Shown: positions 27,251 to 39,198 of the stretch, one piece after another | How the letters are laid out: each line of letters opens with the position of its first letter | Position numbering within the stretch: position 1 is the first letter of the stretch | Source: Arcticibacter sp. | GTDB lineage: Bacteria; Bacteroidota; Bacteroidia; 2-12-FULL-35-15 | Length of the DNA: 64,000 nt | Reading direction: 5' to 3' | Assembly (NCBI GenBank): GCA_021155045.1 | Contig: JAJNQB010000001.1 | Span: 62,001 to 126,000 of the forward strand | The notes under the pieces: model-generated | The model's input: only the letters and a program-made list of their open reading frames with translations | What the model was told of the DNA's origin: nothing | The model's database searches: none | Translations under genes and position numbers: made by a program

Positions 27251-29683
27251 TTAGTCTTTCTTTTTCTTTTTTATCATTGAATAATCAAGATAATACAAAA
27301 GCTTAATTGAAAAACTATTTGTTTGTGCTGAGTTAAACATCATATCGACATTGTCAGAATAATGTTGAATTATTTCTCGTCCAAAAGTATAGATGGAGTT
27401 TTTCCATACAATACTTACTTCACTTCCAGGTGAAAAACGCCAACGATAAACCAAATCAATATTAAATGCGTTAAAATTTACATTTGAATTTCCACCATAC
27501 AAGGGCTCATGAAATAATTTTCCTTTGTCGCTTAATGTATAATATTGTTTGTATTCAGCAGTTGACCAATAATGCCTTGCTCTAAAAGTAAGTGCCATTT
27601 TATTAGTAAACTTATAATCTACATTAAATGTGTTTTGAATAGTTAGTAAATTTCTTCTTCCAAATGTTATTCTGTCTGATGTTTCGTCATGATATACAAA
27701 ACCAATATCATCATTAATATAATCTCTATCAAAATCATAAACAAATGCTAATTTATTATTTACTCGAAAGCGTGGAGAAAGCCCAAAAGCAATATTATAT
27801 CTGTTGTTCTCTTTAAAATATTTATAACGAACTCTTGCATCAAGAGCAAATTTTTTTCTGTAGTCTGACGACATCCATATATAGCCCATGTAATCTTTTG
27901 GATATTCATAGTACCTTCCTGCCATTCTCGGCTCCCAATGGTCGTATGTGATTATGGGTTCTAAATTAAATCCTCCTCCAACTGTAAAAAAGTTTCTAAA
28001 ATTACAATACATATCACCCCAAATATTGTAATTCCAAAGTTTACCTGGATTGTAAAGTCTAGAATAGCCAGTTCCTAATTCGGCACGCAAATTATTTATT
28101 CTCCAAACAGGAGTAAAAATATTATAGCTCACAGAAGCGTATGTTTCAAGTGTATTGTTTTGAAAAAGTATTCCTAAATCGTTGATATTGTATTTATCAT
28201 CTTTCACAGTAATGTTTGTTCCGAATTGCCATTTTCCACTTATTTTACCAGCAAAAAGAGAATATTTGTATCCTAAATTTGGTTTTATATTTGGATAATA
28301 TAGTTGGCTTAAAGAGCCATCGCCAATTAGAGCATACGTATTTTTTTTGTTTGCTAACTTAAATTCTGTTCCCGTTACGTTTGCGTCATACTCGCTTCCA
28401 TTACGTGTAACATTTGTATTGATAAGGCTGATGTATGAATTATTTTTTAGCGCTTGATCAAAAACTAAAATATTGTAATTGGTTAATGGAGCTGTTTCGA
28501 CTTTTCTAGTATTTCCAGCAGAATCTGAAACAATTGCATACATTGGTTTAGAAGTGGCATTAAAAATTCCAATGCCCAAATTTTTATTTGTTCTTCCTGA
28601 AACTTTGGTCGCATTAATTAATTGAGAAGTACTTGGATTTTCTTTTACATATTCTTTTTCTCCAAGTTCGAAATAAGGAGCATAAAAATTTATTGGCTGT
28701 GCGCCAATTCTTCTCGAATAAAATAAATTAGCTCTGTTAAATAATTCCGTTCCTTCAGTAAAAAATTGTCTGTTTTCATTGTATTGAACTTCAAAGGGAG
28801 AAAGATTAAGAACTCGATTATCGCTTTGTACCTGCCCAAAATCGGGAACAAGTGTCATGTCTAATGTAAAACTTTCGTTTATTCCGTATTTAATATCCAT
28901 TCCACCATTTAAAGAATAGCTGTTATTACTTTTTCCTTGTTCGTTGTAAGGATAATTTTCAATATAGCTCGAAACATAGGGAGTAACAGATAAGCGCAAG
29001 GGGGATTTTATGTTTGTTACTCCAGTTAAATTTCCAAATTGATTTACAAACCCATTTACTTGAGGTTTTATTTCATTCCAAAAGGAGTCTTCTCGTGTAC
29101 GCCTTATTTTACGGATAAAGTTGATGCCCCAATTTTGTTCAGCCGTTTTAGGAAAGCGAAGTGCGCCATACGGAATTTTTAATTCTGCAACCCAACCATT
29201 TTCATTAATTTTTGTTTCACTATACCAAACAGCATCCCAATAAAAATCTTGATTATCTCCTGATGAATAGCGTGCATCAATTTGTACACCTGCTGCCGAA
29301 ACAAAAAAGCCATAACCATTTAAATCATCATTATAAGTATCAATGATTAATCCAAACAAATCAGCATTTGCTTCATTATCTCTAGTTGTTAATTCTCTTA
29401 AAATACTATCAGGTTTTTCGTCAAACATCATAGCTCCAATATATATTGCAACATCATCGTAAACAATCTTTACCTCTGTTTTTTTATTTGAAATAGCACC
29501 TGGGTTGGGTGAGCGTTGAATAAAGTTATCTGCAGATTCTAAATCTTGCCATGCTTCATCGTTCAAATCTCCATCTATTTTTGGAGCGTTTACTACTCTC
29601 GTAGCCGAAACACTTCTTAAGTCTTGAGCAAAGGAATTGCTAATAAATAAGCTGAATAAAAATATGTATAAATAGTTTTTCAA
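27251..29683 (-). CDS. DUF5916 outer-membrane protein with CBM9-like domain
   Basis: 810 aa with a signal peptide (ending SFAQD). The N-terminal 230 residues match the carbohydrate-binding family 9-like fold (RVVNAPKIDGDLNDEAWQ, TEVKIVYDDVAIYIGAMMFD, WVAELKIPYGALRFP, GINFIRKIRRTRED), and the rest is a long strand-rich outer-membrane beta-barrel (DUF5916), with aromatic alternating strands to the end and a KKKKKD tail. DUF5916 proteins are abundant in Bacteroidota; their role (possible substrate binding or export) is not established. Rieske protein downstream. Confidence 0.88.
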   Translation of the reverse strand: MKNYLYIFLFSLFISNSFAQDLRSVSATRVVNAPKIDGDLNDEAWQDLESADNFIQRSPNPGAISNKKTEVKIVYDDVAIYIGAMMFDEKPDSILRELTTRDNEANADLFGLIIDTYNDDLNGYGFFVSAAGVQIDARYSSGDNQDFYWDAVWYSETKINENGWVAELKIPYGALRFPKTAEQNWGINFIRKIRRTREDSFWNEIKPQVNGFVNQFGNLTGVTNIKSPLRLSVTPYVSSYIENYPYNEQGKSNNSYSLNGGMDIKYGINESFTLDMTLVPDFGQVQSDNRVLNLSPFEVQYNENRQFFTEGTELFNRANLFYSRRIGAQPINFYAPYFELGEKEYVKENPSTSQLINATKVSGRTNKNLGIGIFNATSKPMYAIVSDSAGNTRKVETAPLTNYNILVFDQALKNNSYISLINTNVTRNGSEYDANVTGTEFKLANKKNTYALIGDGSLSQLYYPNIKPNLGYKYSLFAGKISGKWQFGTNITVKDDKYNINDLGILFQNNTLETYASVSYNIFTPVWRINNLRAELGTGYSRLYNPGKLWNYNIWGDMYCNFRNFFTVGGGFNLEPIITYDHWEPRMAGRYYEYPKDYMGYIWMSSDYRKKFALDARVRYKYFKENNRYNIAFGLSPRFRVNNKLAFVYDFDRDYINDDIGFVYHDETSDRITFGRRNLLTIQNTFNVDYKFTNKMALTFRARHYWSTAEYKQYYTLSDKGKLFHEPLYGGNSNVNFNAFNIDLVYRWRFSPGSEVSIVWKNSIYTFGREIIQHYSDNVDMMFNSAQTNSFSIKLLYYLDYSMIKKKKKD

Positions 29684-29779
29684 TTGTATGTTGATTCTTT
29701 GGTAAAGATACGTTTGGTATGTTGTTGTGTTTTTATTTTTACACTAATGGTTTAATTAAACAGACGAATGGATAAAAAG

Positions 29780-29803
29780 AAAGCCCCATAATTATGGGGC
29801 TTT
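29780..29803 (-). terminator. Intrinsic terminator after the M13 peptidase gene
   Basis: Perfect 24-base palindrome AAAGCCCCATAATTATGGGG followed by CTTT; read on the minus strand it is followed by a T-rich tract (CTTTTTATCC). It lies 23 bases past the peptidase stop codon. Confidence 0.8.
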
Positions 29804-29825
29804 CAAAAGTTTTGATTTTATTGTT

Positions 29826-31868
29826 TTACCAAATTTCAGCTCTATCTGCTTTTGGTCTAAACATTTTGTCACCTTCTTTTACTCCAAAAGCATCATAAAA
29901 TTCCGGCATATTACTTAACGGAACATTTGCTCTAAAGTTGCCCGGAGAATGGGGGTTTGTTTGTATCATATTTCTTAAATACGCATCACGCATATTTATT
30001 CTCCATCCTTGTGCCCATGACATGAAGAAACGTTGCTCTGGCGTAAATCCATCAATTTTTCCTGCAGCTGGCTTGCCTTCCATTGATTTTTTTAGAGCAT
30101 AATAAGCAATTGTCAATCCTCCTAAGTCGGCAATATTTTCTCCTAATGTTAATTCTCCATTTACATGTAAATCATCTATTGCAACACAATCATTAAATTG
30201 TTTTATCAAAACATCTGTTTTTGCTTTGAATTTATTTTTGTCTTCTTCTGACCACCAGTTCTTCAAATTTCCATCACCATCAAATTGAGACCCTTCATCA
30301 TCAAAACCGTGTGTTAATTCATGACCAATGATAGCTCCCATACATCCATAATTTACAGCATCGTCAGCATCTGGATTAAAGAAAATTGGTTGCATAATTC
30401 CTGCAGGAAATACAATTTCGTTTAACGAAGAATTGTAGTATGCATTTATTGTAGGTGTTGTCATCAACCATTCTAGTTTATCAACGGGCTTTCCTAATTT
30501 AGCAACCATGTCTTTAAACATATAGTTGTTTGAACGGAAAAAATTCTGAATGTATGAATCGCGTTTTATGTCAAGTGATGAATAATCTTTCCATTTGTCT
30601 GGGTAACCAATTTTGCGCATAATTTTGTGAAGTTTATCCAATGCTTGTTTTTTTGTTTCTTCACTCATCCAATCTAATTTTTTTATGCGTTCTTCGTAAG
30701 AAGCTGTAAGATTGTCAACCATTACATCAACACGTTTTTTGCTATCTTCTGGGAAATGCTTCTCAACAAATATTTGTCCTAATGCATCTCCCAAAGATTT
30801 GTCAGTTGCTTCCAAAGAGCGTTTCCAGCGAAGTTTTAAAGCAGGAGTTCCTAAAAGAGTTTTTCCGTAAAAATCAAAATGCTCGTTTACAAAATTATCA
30901 CTTAGCTTGTTAGCTGAAGCATCAATCAAGTGCCAACGTAAATATATTTTCCAATCGTTTACAGAAACTCGTTTTAATTCACTATTTAATGCTACAAAAA
31001 AATCAGGTTGTCCTATTATTACATTCTCAATTCCTGTAACTCCAGCACTCTCTAAATAAGCAGCCCAGTTAAGATTAGGTGTAAGCGCAGATAATTCTTT
31101 TACGGTTTTTTTATGATATGTTTTTTCTGGGTCACGCATTTCTACTCTACTCATTGAAGCTTTTGCCAAATTTGTTTCGATTGCATAAATTAGTTTTGCA
31201 TTCTTTTCAGCAACTTCTTTTTTATCGCCCAGTAATTCAAACATTTTTGCAATATGTGCCACATAAGCTTTTTGAATTCCAACAAATCTTTCTTCCGTTT
31301 TTAAATAATAATCACGGTCTGGCATTCCAATTCCTCCTTGAAAAAATTGTGTAATGTATTCGGTGCTTACTTTTGCATCTTGACCAATATATCCAGAAAA
31401 CATTGGACCAACGCCTATGGTATGTAAATGTGCCACAGCTTTTACTATATCATCAGTAGTTTTTATAGCATCAATACTTGCAAATTCATTTTTTAAAGGA
31501 GTAGCTCCTTCCATATTTAATTTAGCGGAGTCCATTGCTAAAGAATAGAAATCGCCAATTTTTTGAGTGTTAGTTCCTGCTTTTGCATTTTTATCATTGG
31601 CAGCTCCTTCAAGAATATCTTTTAGTTTAGCCATATTTTTTTCATATAGTTCATTGAAGCTTCCCCAGCGACTTTCAGATTCAGGAACGGGATTGTTTAT
31701 AACCCATTTTCCATTTACGAATTGATAAAAATCATCAGTTGGTTTTGCAGTACTATCAATATTAGAGATTTCAATTCCAACTCCAGGCTTGTTTTCTTCT
31801 GTGTGATTACAAGCAGTTGCTAATACTATGGTAGCGGCTCCTAAAATGTTTATTATGTTTTTGTTCAT
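29826..31868 (-). CDS. M13 family zinc metallopeptidase (neprilysin-like lipoprotein)
   Basis: 680 aa from the ATG giving MNKNIINILGAA. The signal peptide ends in a lipobox (LATAC), so a lipoprotein facing the periplasm or surface. M13 motifs: NAYYNSS (about 494), zinc site HELTH (His516, Glu517, His520), third ligand Glu577 in GENIADLGG with Asp581, and the C-terminal FRANVPLSNMPEFYDAFGV. It degrades peptides of limited size; in this phylum PepO-like peptidases are common. The earlier in-frame ATG at 31916 would add 16 residues that spoil the lipobox and is not used. Confidence 0.95.
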   Translation of the reverse strand: MNKNIINILGAATIVLATACNHTEENKPGVGIEISNIDSTAKPTDDFYQFVNGKWVINNPVPESESRWGSFNELYEKNMAKLKDILEGAANDKNAKAGTNTQKIGDFYSLAMDSAKLNMEGATPLKNEFASIDAIKTTDDIVKAVAHLHTIGVGPMFSGYIGQDAKVSTEYITQFFQGGIGMPDRDYYLKTEERFVGIQKAYVAHIAKMFELLGDKKEVAEKNAKLIYAIETNLAKASMSRVEMRDPEKTYHKKTVKELSALTPNLNWAAYLESAGVTGIENVIIGQPDFFVALNSELKRVSVNDWKIYLRWHLIDASANKLSDNFVNEHFDFYGKTLLGTPALKLRWKRSLEATDKSLGDALGQIFVEKHFPEDSKKRVDVMVDNLTASYEERIKKLDWMSEETKKQALDKLHKIMRKIGYPDKWKDYSSLDIKRDSYIQNFFRSNNYMFKDMVAKLGKPVDKLEWLMTTPTINAYYNSSLNEIVFPAGIMQPIFFNPDADDAVNYGCMGAIIGHELTHGFDDEGSQFDGDGNLKNWWSEEDKNKFKAKTDVLIKQFNDCVAIDDLHVNGELTLGENIADLGGLTIAYYALKKSMEGKPAAGKIDGFTPEQRFFMSWAQGWRINMRDAYLRNMIQTNPHSPGNFRANVPLSNMPEFYDAFGVKEGDKMFRPKADRAEIW

Positions 31869-31963
31869 CGTTTTTTTATTTGAGAGCGAATTTAGATTAA
31901 TTATGGAACATGGCAAAATGATTTTGATAGATGGTTAAAAAAGACGTGTAGAAGGAAAGAGGG

Positions 31964-34900
31964 CTATTCTATATTTATCTCATCTTCATTAATATATACC
32001 AATAATTTTTGGGTTATGGTATAACCCATTTCTTTTAATAAATCAGCATATTCTTCAATCTGTTTTTTATGTGCTGATTTTTTTTCTCCTGTTTTATAAT
32101 CTATAATAATTGCTTCGTTATTTTTAATAACAACTCTATCTGTTCGGTATATTTTTCCGTTTGCTGTAATTATTTCAGATTCATTTTTGATAATATACGT
32201 TTCCGAAAAATAGTCAACAAGTTTTTTGTGATTAACAATTTTATCGAGTTTTTCGAATAAATTTTGTTTGTCTGGCATTGAAATAAGTCCTTCATTTACC
32301 ATGGCATTTAATGCCGAATCAACATCATTTTTGTATTTTATTTTGGCGAGTGCTGTGTGTAAAATAACTCCATAATCTCTTTTATTTTCCGCAAAATGAG
32401 TGTTCCAAATGCTTGGAGCTGCTGCTCGCATTTTTACAATTTCTCTCCAGTTAGTAGAGTGGAATGTATGAATGGTTTTGCTTTCTGTAAAGTGACTCTT
32501 TTTTTCCGTGTTTTTTGTTTTTTCTCCAAAACGATAAATATTTTCTGATAAATCGTATTCATTTTTTTGTTGGTAGTAGAAAATAAAAAAATCAGTAAGT
32601 GTTCCAATGCCGTTAATAACTTCTTTTTGTTCTCCAGTAAAAATATATAATTGATTTACTGGTCGGGTTAGTGCAACATAAAGCAAATTTAAATTATCTA
32701 ACAATGATTTATTTTTTTCATTTGTATATAAATCAGAGTAATTGGTGTCTAATAATTTTTTTTCATAAGGAACAATTGTTGTTTTTAGAGTTTCAATTTC
32801 ATTGTTTTTCAATTCAAGCCATAGTGTTTTGTTGTTTTGCGATTCTATTTTAGAATTTAAAAATGGCAAAATAACAATCGGAAATTCCAATCCTTTTGAA
32901 CGGTGAATAGTCATAATATTTACTGCATTTATTCCGCTAGGCATAATCACAGAGGCTTTCTCTTTTCTGTTATTCCAATGTTCTATAAAATCGTTTAAGC
33001 TATTGTTGTATTTATTTGAAAATTGATGAATTTCATCTAGAAAAAATTGGATATACGCATTTGGTTTTTCATTCAGTTTAAATAAGCTAATAAGTGATTC
33101 GCATAACTCATAAATAGCCATTTTTGAAAAATGGTATGAGTGCATCACAACACCATGTTTTTTCATAAAAAGAACAAATCCTATTTCTTCATTTTCTTTT
33201 AAGGCATCATTTAAATTAGCTTGTTTTATAAATTTTGTTTCAATTAAATATTCTATTATTTCAGCTTGAATAATTGGCTGGTTGGGCTTAGAAAAATACT
33301 GAAGCAAAGAGAGTATAAATTTTATTTCTTTGGAATTGTTTAGCAACAGAGATTCTGATGAAATAACGGGGATATTATTTTTTCCTAAAAAGTTTGCAAT
33401 TGTGCTTCCGTCATCATTTTTTCTTACAAGTATTGCAATGTCGCTATAATTATAGTCATTTGCTATTAAATCATTTATCGTTTCTATGATTTTAGTTAGG
33501 TTTATTTCTTCTGCTTCAACTTTATTTTTCGCATTAACAAATTCAACATGAACAAATCCACCGTTGTTTTTAGGATTAAATTCTTGTTCTAAATTTTCAT
33601 AAATGCTTTTTTGATTTTCATCAATACAATTTGACAATATTCTAAAAAAAGAATTGTTAAATTCTATAATTTCTTTTTTGCTTCTGTAATTTTTAAATAA
33701 AACTTTTGGATTATAATTTCTTTTTAATGCGAGTTCTCTTTCAGCAATAATTGAATTTTTGAAATGGTTGTTAATGTCTGGCAATGAATTAAATTGTTCA
33801 ACATCACCGCCACGCCAACGATAAATTGCTTGTTTACCATCTCCAACAAGCATGGTAAAATGACTTTCTGAAAGAGAATTGTCAATTAACGGCAATAAAT
33901 TTTGAAATTGTAAAATAGATGTATCTTGAAATTCATCTATCAAATAGTTTTTGTAACGCTCTCCTAATCGTTCATAAATGTATGGTACAGGCTGTGTTAA
34001 AACTATTTCCGCAATTTTTTTATTGAAATCACTAATATGAATGACACTATTTTCTGTTTTGTATTCATTTATTAGTTTTTCAATTTCATTTAATAAAGCA
34101 AGAGAATAAATGTTTTTATTAATTAAACTAAACAAAACATATTCAGGATAATCTTTTAGTTTTATTTTTTGTATGTTATAAAATAAAATCTCGAGCTCTT
34201 TTTTTATAGAATCAATAGCACTTTTTTTATCGTTTGTTATTTTTCCTGCATACCAATTGTCTTCATTAATGGTTGTGAGTACCCTTGAATTTGGTGATAT
34301 TTTATCAATATTGCCTTGTGATAAATTTGAAAAATAAACGCCAATACCAGTTGTCCCATAATAAAAATCGTTGATATCAATATTGCTTTGTTTTATTAAG
34401 TCCTTAGCTTTTGTACTTTCTGTAATGATTTTATTTTCGAATAATTTTATTTTAGCTGCCAATTCGCTTTTTATTGTAAAAAAATCGTCAATACTCAAGT
34501 GTTTTAGCCTTTCGATATGAAGTGTGCCTTCTTCCTTTAAAAGTTGTGCAGCAAAATTTTTCAAATCATTTTCTACATGCCAATTTTTTTCGTCATCTGT
34601 TTTGCTTTCGGTAAATTCAATGAGTGCTTTTGTAAGTTTATCATCATTTCCAATTTGTGAAATTAACACATCAATGCATTGAGTTAGCAGTTTTTGAGAA
34701 TCTGTTTCTATTTCAAAATTGAGTGGGATTTTTAGGTCGTATGCAAATGTTCTTACAATTTTATGGACAAAACTATCGATGGTTCCTATTGCAAAGTCGG
34801 AGTAGTTGTGAAGTATTGCTGTTAAAATATTTTTTGTTCTTGCTCTAATGATTTCATCATTTAAAAAGGGGGCATCTTCTTTTATTGCCTCTAAAGTATT

Positions 34901-35146
34901 TTTCGAATTATTTGAAATTGAAAAATAATCATCAGAAGAAAGTTCTTTCAAGGCTTTTATTATTCGCTCCTTCATTTCACCAGCAGCTTTATTGGTAAAA
35001 GTAATTGCTAAAATATGTTTGTAAGCTTGTGGTGGAACAGAAGCATCTTTTAATGCAAGTAATAAATACTCTTTTACAAGAGTAAATGTTTTTCCAGAGC
35101 CTGCCGAAGACTTATATACTACAAAATTTTGTTGTTCCATTAGCAT
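31964..35146 (-). CDS. UvrD/AddA-like helicase with C-terminal nuclease
   Basis: 1,060 aa. Superfamily 1 helicase fused to a RecB-family nuclease. Walker A is SSAGSGKTFTLV near the N-terminus; further motifs are ILAITFTNKAAGEMKERI (Ia), YLIDEFQDTS (II), VGDGKQAIYRWRGGD (III/IV), and NIMTIHRSKGLEFPIVILP with LLYVALTRPVNQLYIF (V/VI). The nuclease core is Asp1003 (YRTDRVV), Asp1016 and Lys1018 (IIDYKTG). This is the AddA arrangement for repair of double-strand breaks and Chi-regulated end resection. AddB is not beside it in this window. Start could also be the Met two codons later. The lipoprotein-peptidase gene is downstream with a gap of about 95 bp. Confidence 0.9.
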   Translation of the reverse strand: MLMEQQNFVVYKSSAGSGKTFTLVKEYLLLALKDASVPPQAYKHILAITFTNKAAGEMKERIIKALKELSSDDYFSISNNSKNTLEAIKEDAPFLNDEIIRARTKNILTAILHNYSDFAIGTIDSFVHKIVRTFAYDLKIPLNFEIETDSQKLLTQCIDVLISQIGNDDKLTKALIEFTESKTDDEKNWHVENDLKNFAAQLLKEEGTLHIERLKHLSIDDFFTIKSELAAKIKLFENKIITESTKAKDLIKQSNIDINDFYYGTTGIGVYFSNLSQGNIDKISPNSRVLTTINEDNWYAGKITNDKKSAIDSIKKELEILFYNIQKIKLKDYPEYVLFSLINKNIYSLALLNEIEKLINEYKTENSVIHISDFNKKIAEIVLTQPVPYIYERLGERYKNYLIDEFQDTSILQFQNLLPLIDNSLSESHFTMLVGDGKQAIYRWRGGDVEQFNSLPDINNHFKNSIIAERELALKRNYNPKVLFKNYRSKKEIIEFNNSFFRILSNCIDENQKSIYENLEQEFNPKNNGGFVHVEFVNAKNKVEAEEINLTKIIETINDLIANDYNYSDIAILVRKNDDGSTIANFLGKNNIPVISSESLLLNNSKEIKFILSLLQYFSKPNQPIIQAEIIEYLIETKFIKQANLNDALKENEEIGFVLFMKKHGVVMHSYHFSKMAIYELCESLISLFKLNEKPNAYIQFFLDEIHQFSNKYNNSLNDFIEHWNNRKEKASVIMPSGINAVNIMTIHRSKGLEFPIVILPFLNSKIESQNNKTLWLELKNNEIETLKTTIVPYEKKLLDTNYSDLYTNEKNKSLLDNLNLLYVALTRPVNQLYIFTGEQKEVINGIGTLTDFFIFYYQQKNEYDLSENIYRFGEKTKNTEKKSHFTESKTIHTFHSTNWREIVKMRAAAPSIWNTHFAENKRDYGVILHTALAKIKYKNDVDSALNAMVNEGLISMPDKQNLFEKLDKIVNHKKLVDYFSETYIIKNESEIITANGKIYRTDRVVIKNNEAIIIDYKTGEKKSAHKKQIEEYADLLKEMGYTITQKLLVYINEDEINIE

Positions 35147-35163
35147 TGCAATTTACAGATTAA

Positions 35164-35195
35164 TTGATTAATATTGTATATGGTTAATAATTTTG
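35164..35195 (+). promoter_or_regulatory. Putative promoter of the subtilase gene
   Basis: TTG at 35164-35166 and the exact -7 box TAATTTTG at 35188-35195, spacing 21. The ATG follows 36 bases later. Confidence 0.45.
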
Positions 35196-35231
35196 GAAAA
35201 TCCAATAAAACCACCATCAATATAAATTGAA

Positions 35232-36905
35232 ATGAAAAAAATTACCATCTTATTTTTTGCTTTTTTTATTTTGTGTAATAAATTGATTATTGCTCAAGAG
35301 TCTAATATAAACGGAGGAGACTTAATTGTTTTGCTAAAACATTCTGCTGAAGCGAATGACCTTTGCTCCGATTTGCAGTTGTTTGATAATATTGAAACAA
35401 AATTAAAAGCAGTAAAAAAGCTTTCACAAACCATGAATATTTATTTGTTTCAATTTGACAATACCGTTGTGAGCCAAGAGAAAATGTTGAATGCTGTTAA
35501 AATGAATCGTAATGTTTTAATCGCTCAAAACAATCACACATTTACAGAACGCAATGTGCCTAACGACCCTCAATTTGGTGTTATGTGGGACATGCATAAT
35601 ATCGGACAAAGTGGAGGCACGCCCGATGCAGATATTGATGCCCCCGAAGCTTGGGATATTACAACAGGAGGTTTAACCACAGAAGGAGATACAATTGTAG
35701 TAGCAGTAGTAGATGGAGGTTTTAAATTAAATCATGCCGATTTAAATTTTTTCAAAAATTATAATGAAATACCAAACAATGGAATTGATGACGATGGAAA
35801 TGGATATATAGATGATTTTGATGGATGGTACACGGTAGGTAATAATGATAATTTACCCGTTCAAACACATGGAACCCATGTTGCAGGAACTGTTGGAGCA
35901 AAAGGGAATAATGGAATAGGAGTTACAGGTGTAAATTGGAATGTTAAAGTGATGCCACTTTCTTATGGTAGCTCTGGAGGGCTCGAAGCTAATGTAGTAG
36001 AAGCTTATGGTTATGCCTTAGATATGAGAAGATTATACAATCAAACAAATGGAGCAAAAGGAGCGTTTGTTGTTTCTACAAATTCTTCTTTTGGTGTGGA
36101 TTTAGCCCAACCATCATCATATCCTTTGTGGTGCGCTATGTATGATTCGCTTGGAACAGTAGGAATATTAAGTGCTGGAGCAACGGCTAATGCAAACTAT
36201 AATATAGATACACAAGGCGACATTCCAACTGCTTGTCCGAGTGATTATTTAATTGCTGTAACAAACACCACAAGAAATGATGCAAAAGCAACTGCAGGAT
36301 ATGGCACAACAACAATTGATTTAGGAGCACCAGGTTCAAGTATTACTTCAACTTATTATAGCGGTAGTACAGATACATATTCTGCTATTTCAGGAACATC
36401 AATGGCTACACCGCACGTAGCAGGAACTGTTGCACTAATGCTTTCCGTAGCTTGTAACCAATTTATTGCCGATTATAAAGCAAACCCCAGCGCTATGGCA
36501 TTGGTTATTAAAGATTCAATTTTAAATGCTACCGACCCAATTAGTGCATTAAACGGAATTACAGTTACAGGCGGAAGATTAAATTTATATAAATCAGTAA
36601 AATCAATCCAAAATTATTGTTTATCTACTGCTATTAATGAAGAAGTTGCACACCCCGAAATTATTGGTGTATATCCAAATCCAACAAACGGATTTATAAA
36701 CCTAGCTTATAAATCATCTAACAAAATAGAAGTTGTAATAACAAACATTTTAGGGCAATATGTGAAGCAACTAAATTTGCCTTCTACATCTGGAACTCAA
36801 CAAAACATTCGAATAGATCTTGCTGAACTTACGAAAGGGCTTTATTTTGTGAGCACTAGAGATAATAATCAAATTTCGAATGTTTATAAAATAGTTATTC
36901 AATAA
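35232..36905 (+). CDS. Secreted S8 subtilisin-like protease with T9SS tail
   Basis: 557 aa: signal peptide, short propeptide (about 25-105), S8 catalytic domain and a T9SS type A sorting domain. The catalytic triad is Asp161 (VVDGG), His213 (HGTHVAG) and Ser390 (GTSMATPHVAG), with oxyanion-hole residues in the STNSSFG region, so it should be active. The last 80 residues (GVYPNPTNGFINLAYKS, EVVITNILGQYVKQ, LTKGLYFVSTRD, YKIVIQ) direct T9SS export. Likely a secreted or surface proteinase. Monocistronic, ended by its own terminator. Confidence 0.95.
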   Translation: MKKITILFFAFFILCNKLIIAQESNINGGDLIVLLKHSAEANDLCSDLQLFDNIETKLKAVKKLSQTMNIYLFQFDNTVVSQEKMLNAVKMNRNVLIAQNNHTFTERNVPNDPQFGVMWDMHNIGQSGGTPDADIDAPEAWDITTGGLTTEGDTIVVAVVDGGFKLNHADLNFFKNYNEIPNNGIDDDGNGYIDDFDGWYTVGNNDNLPVQTHGTHVAGTVGAKGNNGIGVTGVNWNVKVMPLSYGSSGGLEANVVEAYGYALDMRRLYNQTNGAKGAFVVSTNSSFGVDLAQPSSYPLWCAMYDSLGTVGILSAGATANANYNIDTQGDIPTACPSDYLIAVTNTTRNDAKATAGYGTTTIDLGAPGSSITSTYYSGSTDTYSAISGTSMATPHVAGTVALMLSVACNQFIADYKANPSAMALVIKDSILNATDPISALNGITVTGGRLNLYKSVKSIQNYCLSTAINEEVAHPEIIGVYPNPTNGFINLAYKSSNKIEVVITNILGQYVKQLNLPSTSGTQQNIRIDLAELTKGLYFVSTRDNNQISNVYKIVIQ

Positions 36906-36924
36906 ACATTTTTGTTGAAAGTTT

Positions 36925-36964
36925 TAGCTCCAAAAAACAATTCGTTTTTCGGAGCTTTTTTTAT
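36925..36964 (+). terminator. Intrinsic terminator after the subtilase gene
   Basis: Stem AGCTCC / GGAGCT extended by AAAAAC / GTTTTT around an AATTC loop, then a run of T. Confidence 0.85.
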
Positions 36965-37089
36965 CTCTTTTTTTCGTAAAATCAATTCTGTCTTTTGCAA
37001 GTTTTTTTTACTGTTTTTTATTAACGAATTGTTAATAAAATGTCTTTATTTTAAAGCTTTAAAATAGCAGTATTTTCGGGCAAAAGAAG

Positions 37090-37097
37090 TATATTTG
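37090..37097 (+). promoter_or_regulatory. -7 box TATATTTG before gyrB
   Basis: Exact TAnnTTTG 38 bases before the gyrB ATG. The expected TTTG at -33 is not obvious. Confidence 0.45.
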
Positions 37098-37132
37098 TTA
37101 GCATTTTAAAATACACAAAAAATATAACCTAA

Positions 37133-39103
<1,971 letters not shown>

Positions 39104-39140
39104 TTAAAGCTAAGTGAATATTTAAAATAATTTATTCAAA

Positions 39141-39177
39141 AACAAAAACTCCCGAAATTTTTCGGGAGTTTTTGTTT
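39141..39177. terminator. Bidirectional terminator between gyrB and collagen-like gene
   Basis: AACAAAAACTCCCGAAA / TTCGGGAGTTTTTGTT around a short T loop; the A and T tails allow use by both convergent genes. Confidence 0.92.
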
Positions 39178-39198
39178 TATATTTATTTTAGAAATTAT

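Noticed and set aside
29826..31916. ATG at 31916 as the M13 peptidase start
   Set aside because: It adds 16 residues before a complete lipoprotein signal (ending in LATAC), which would be spoiled.
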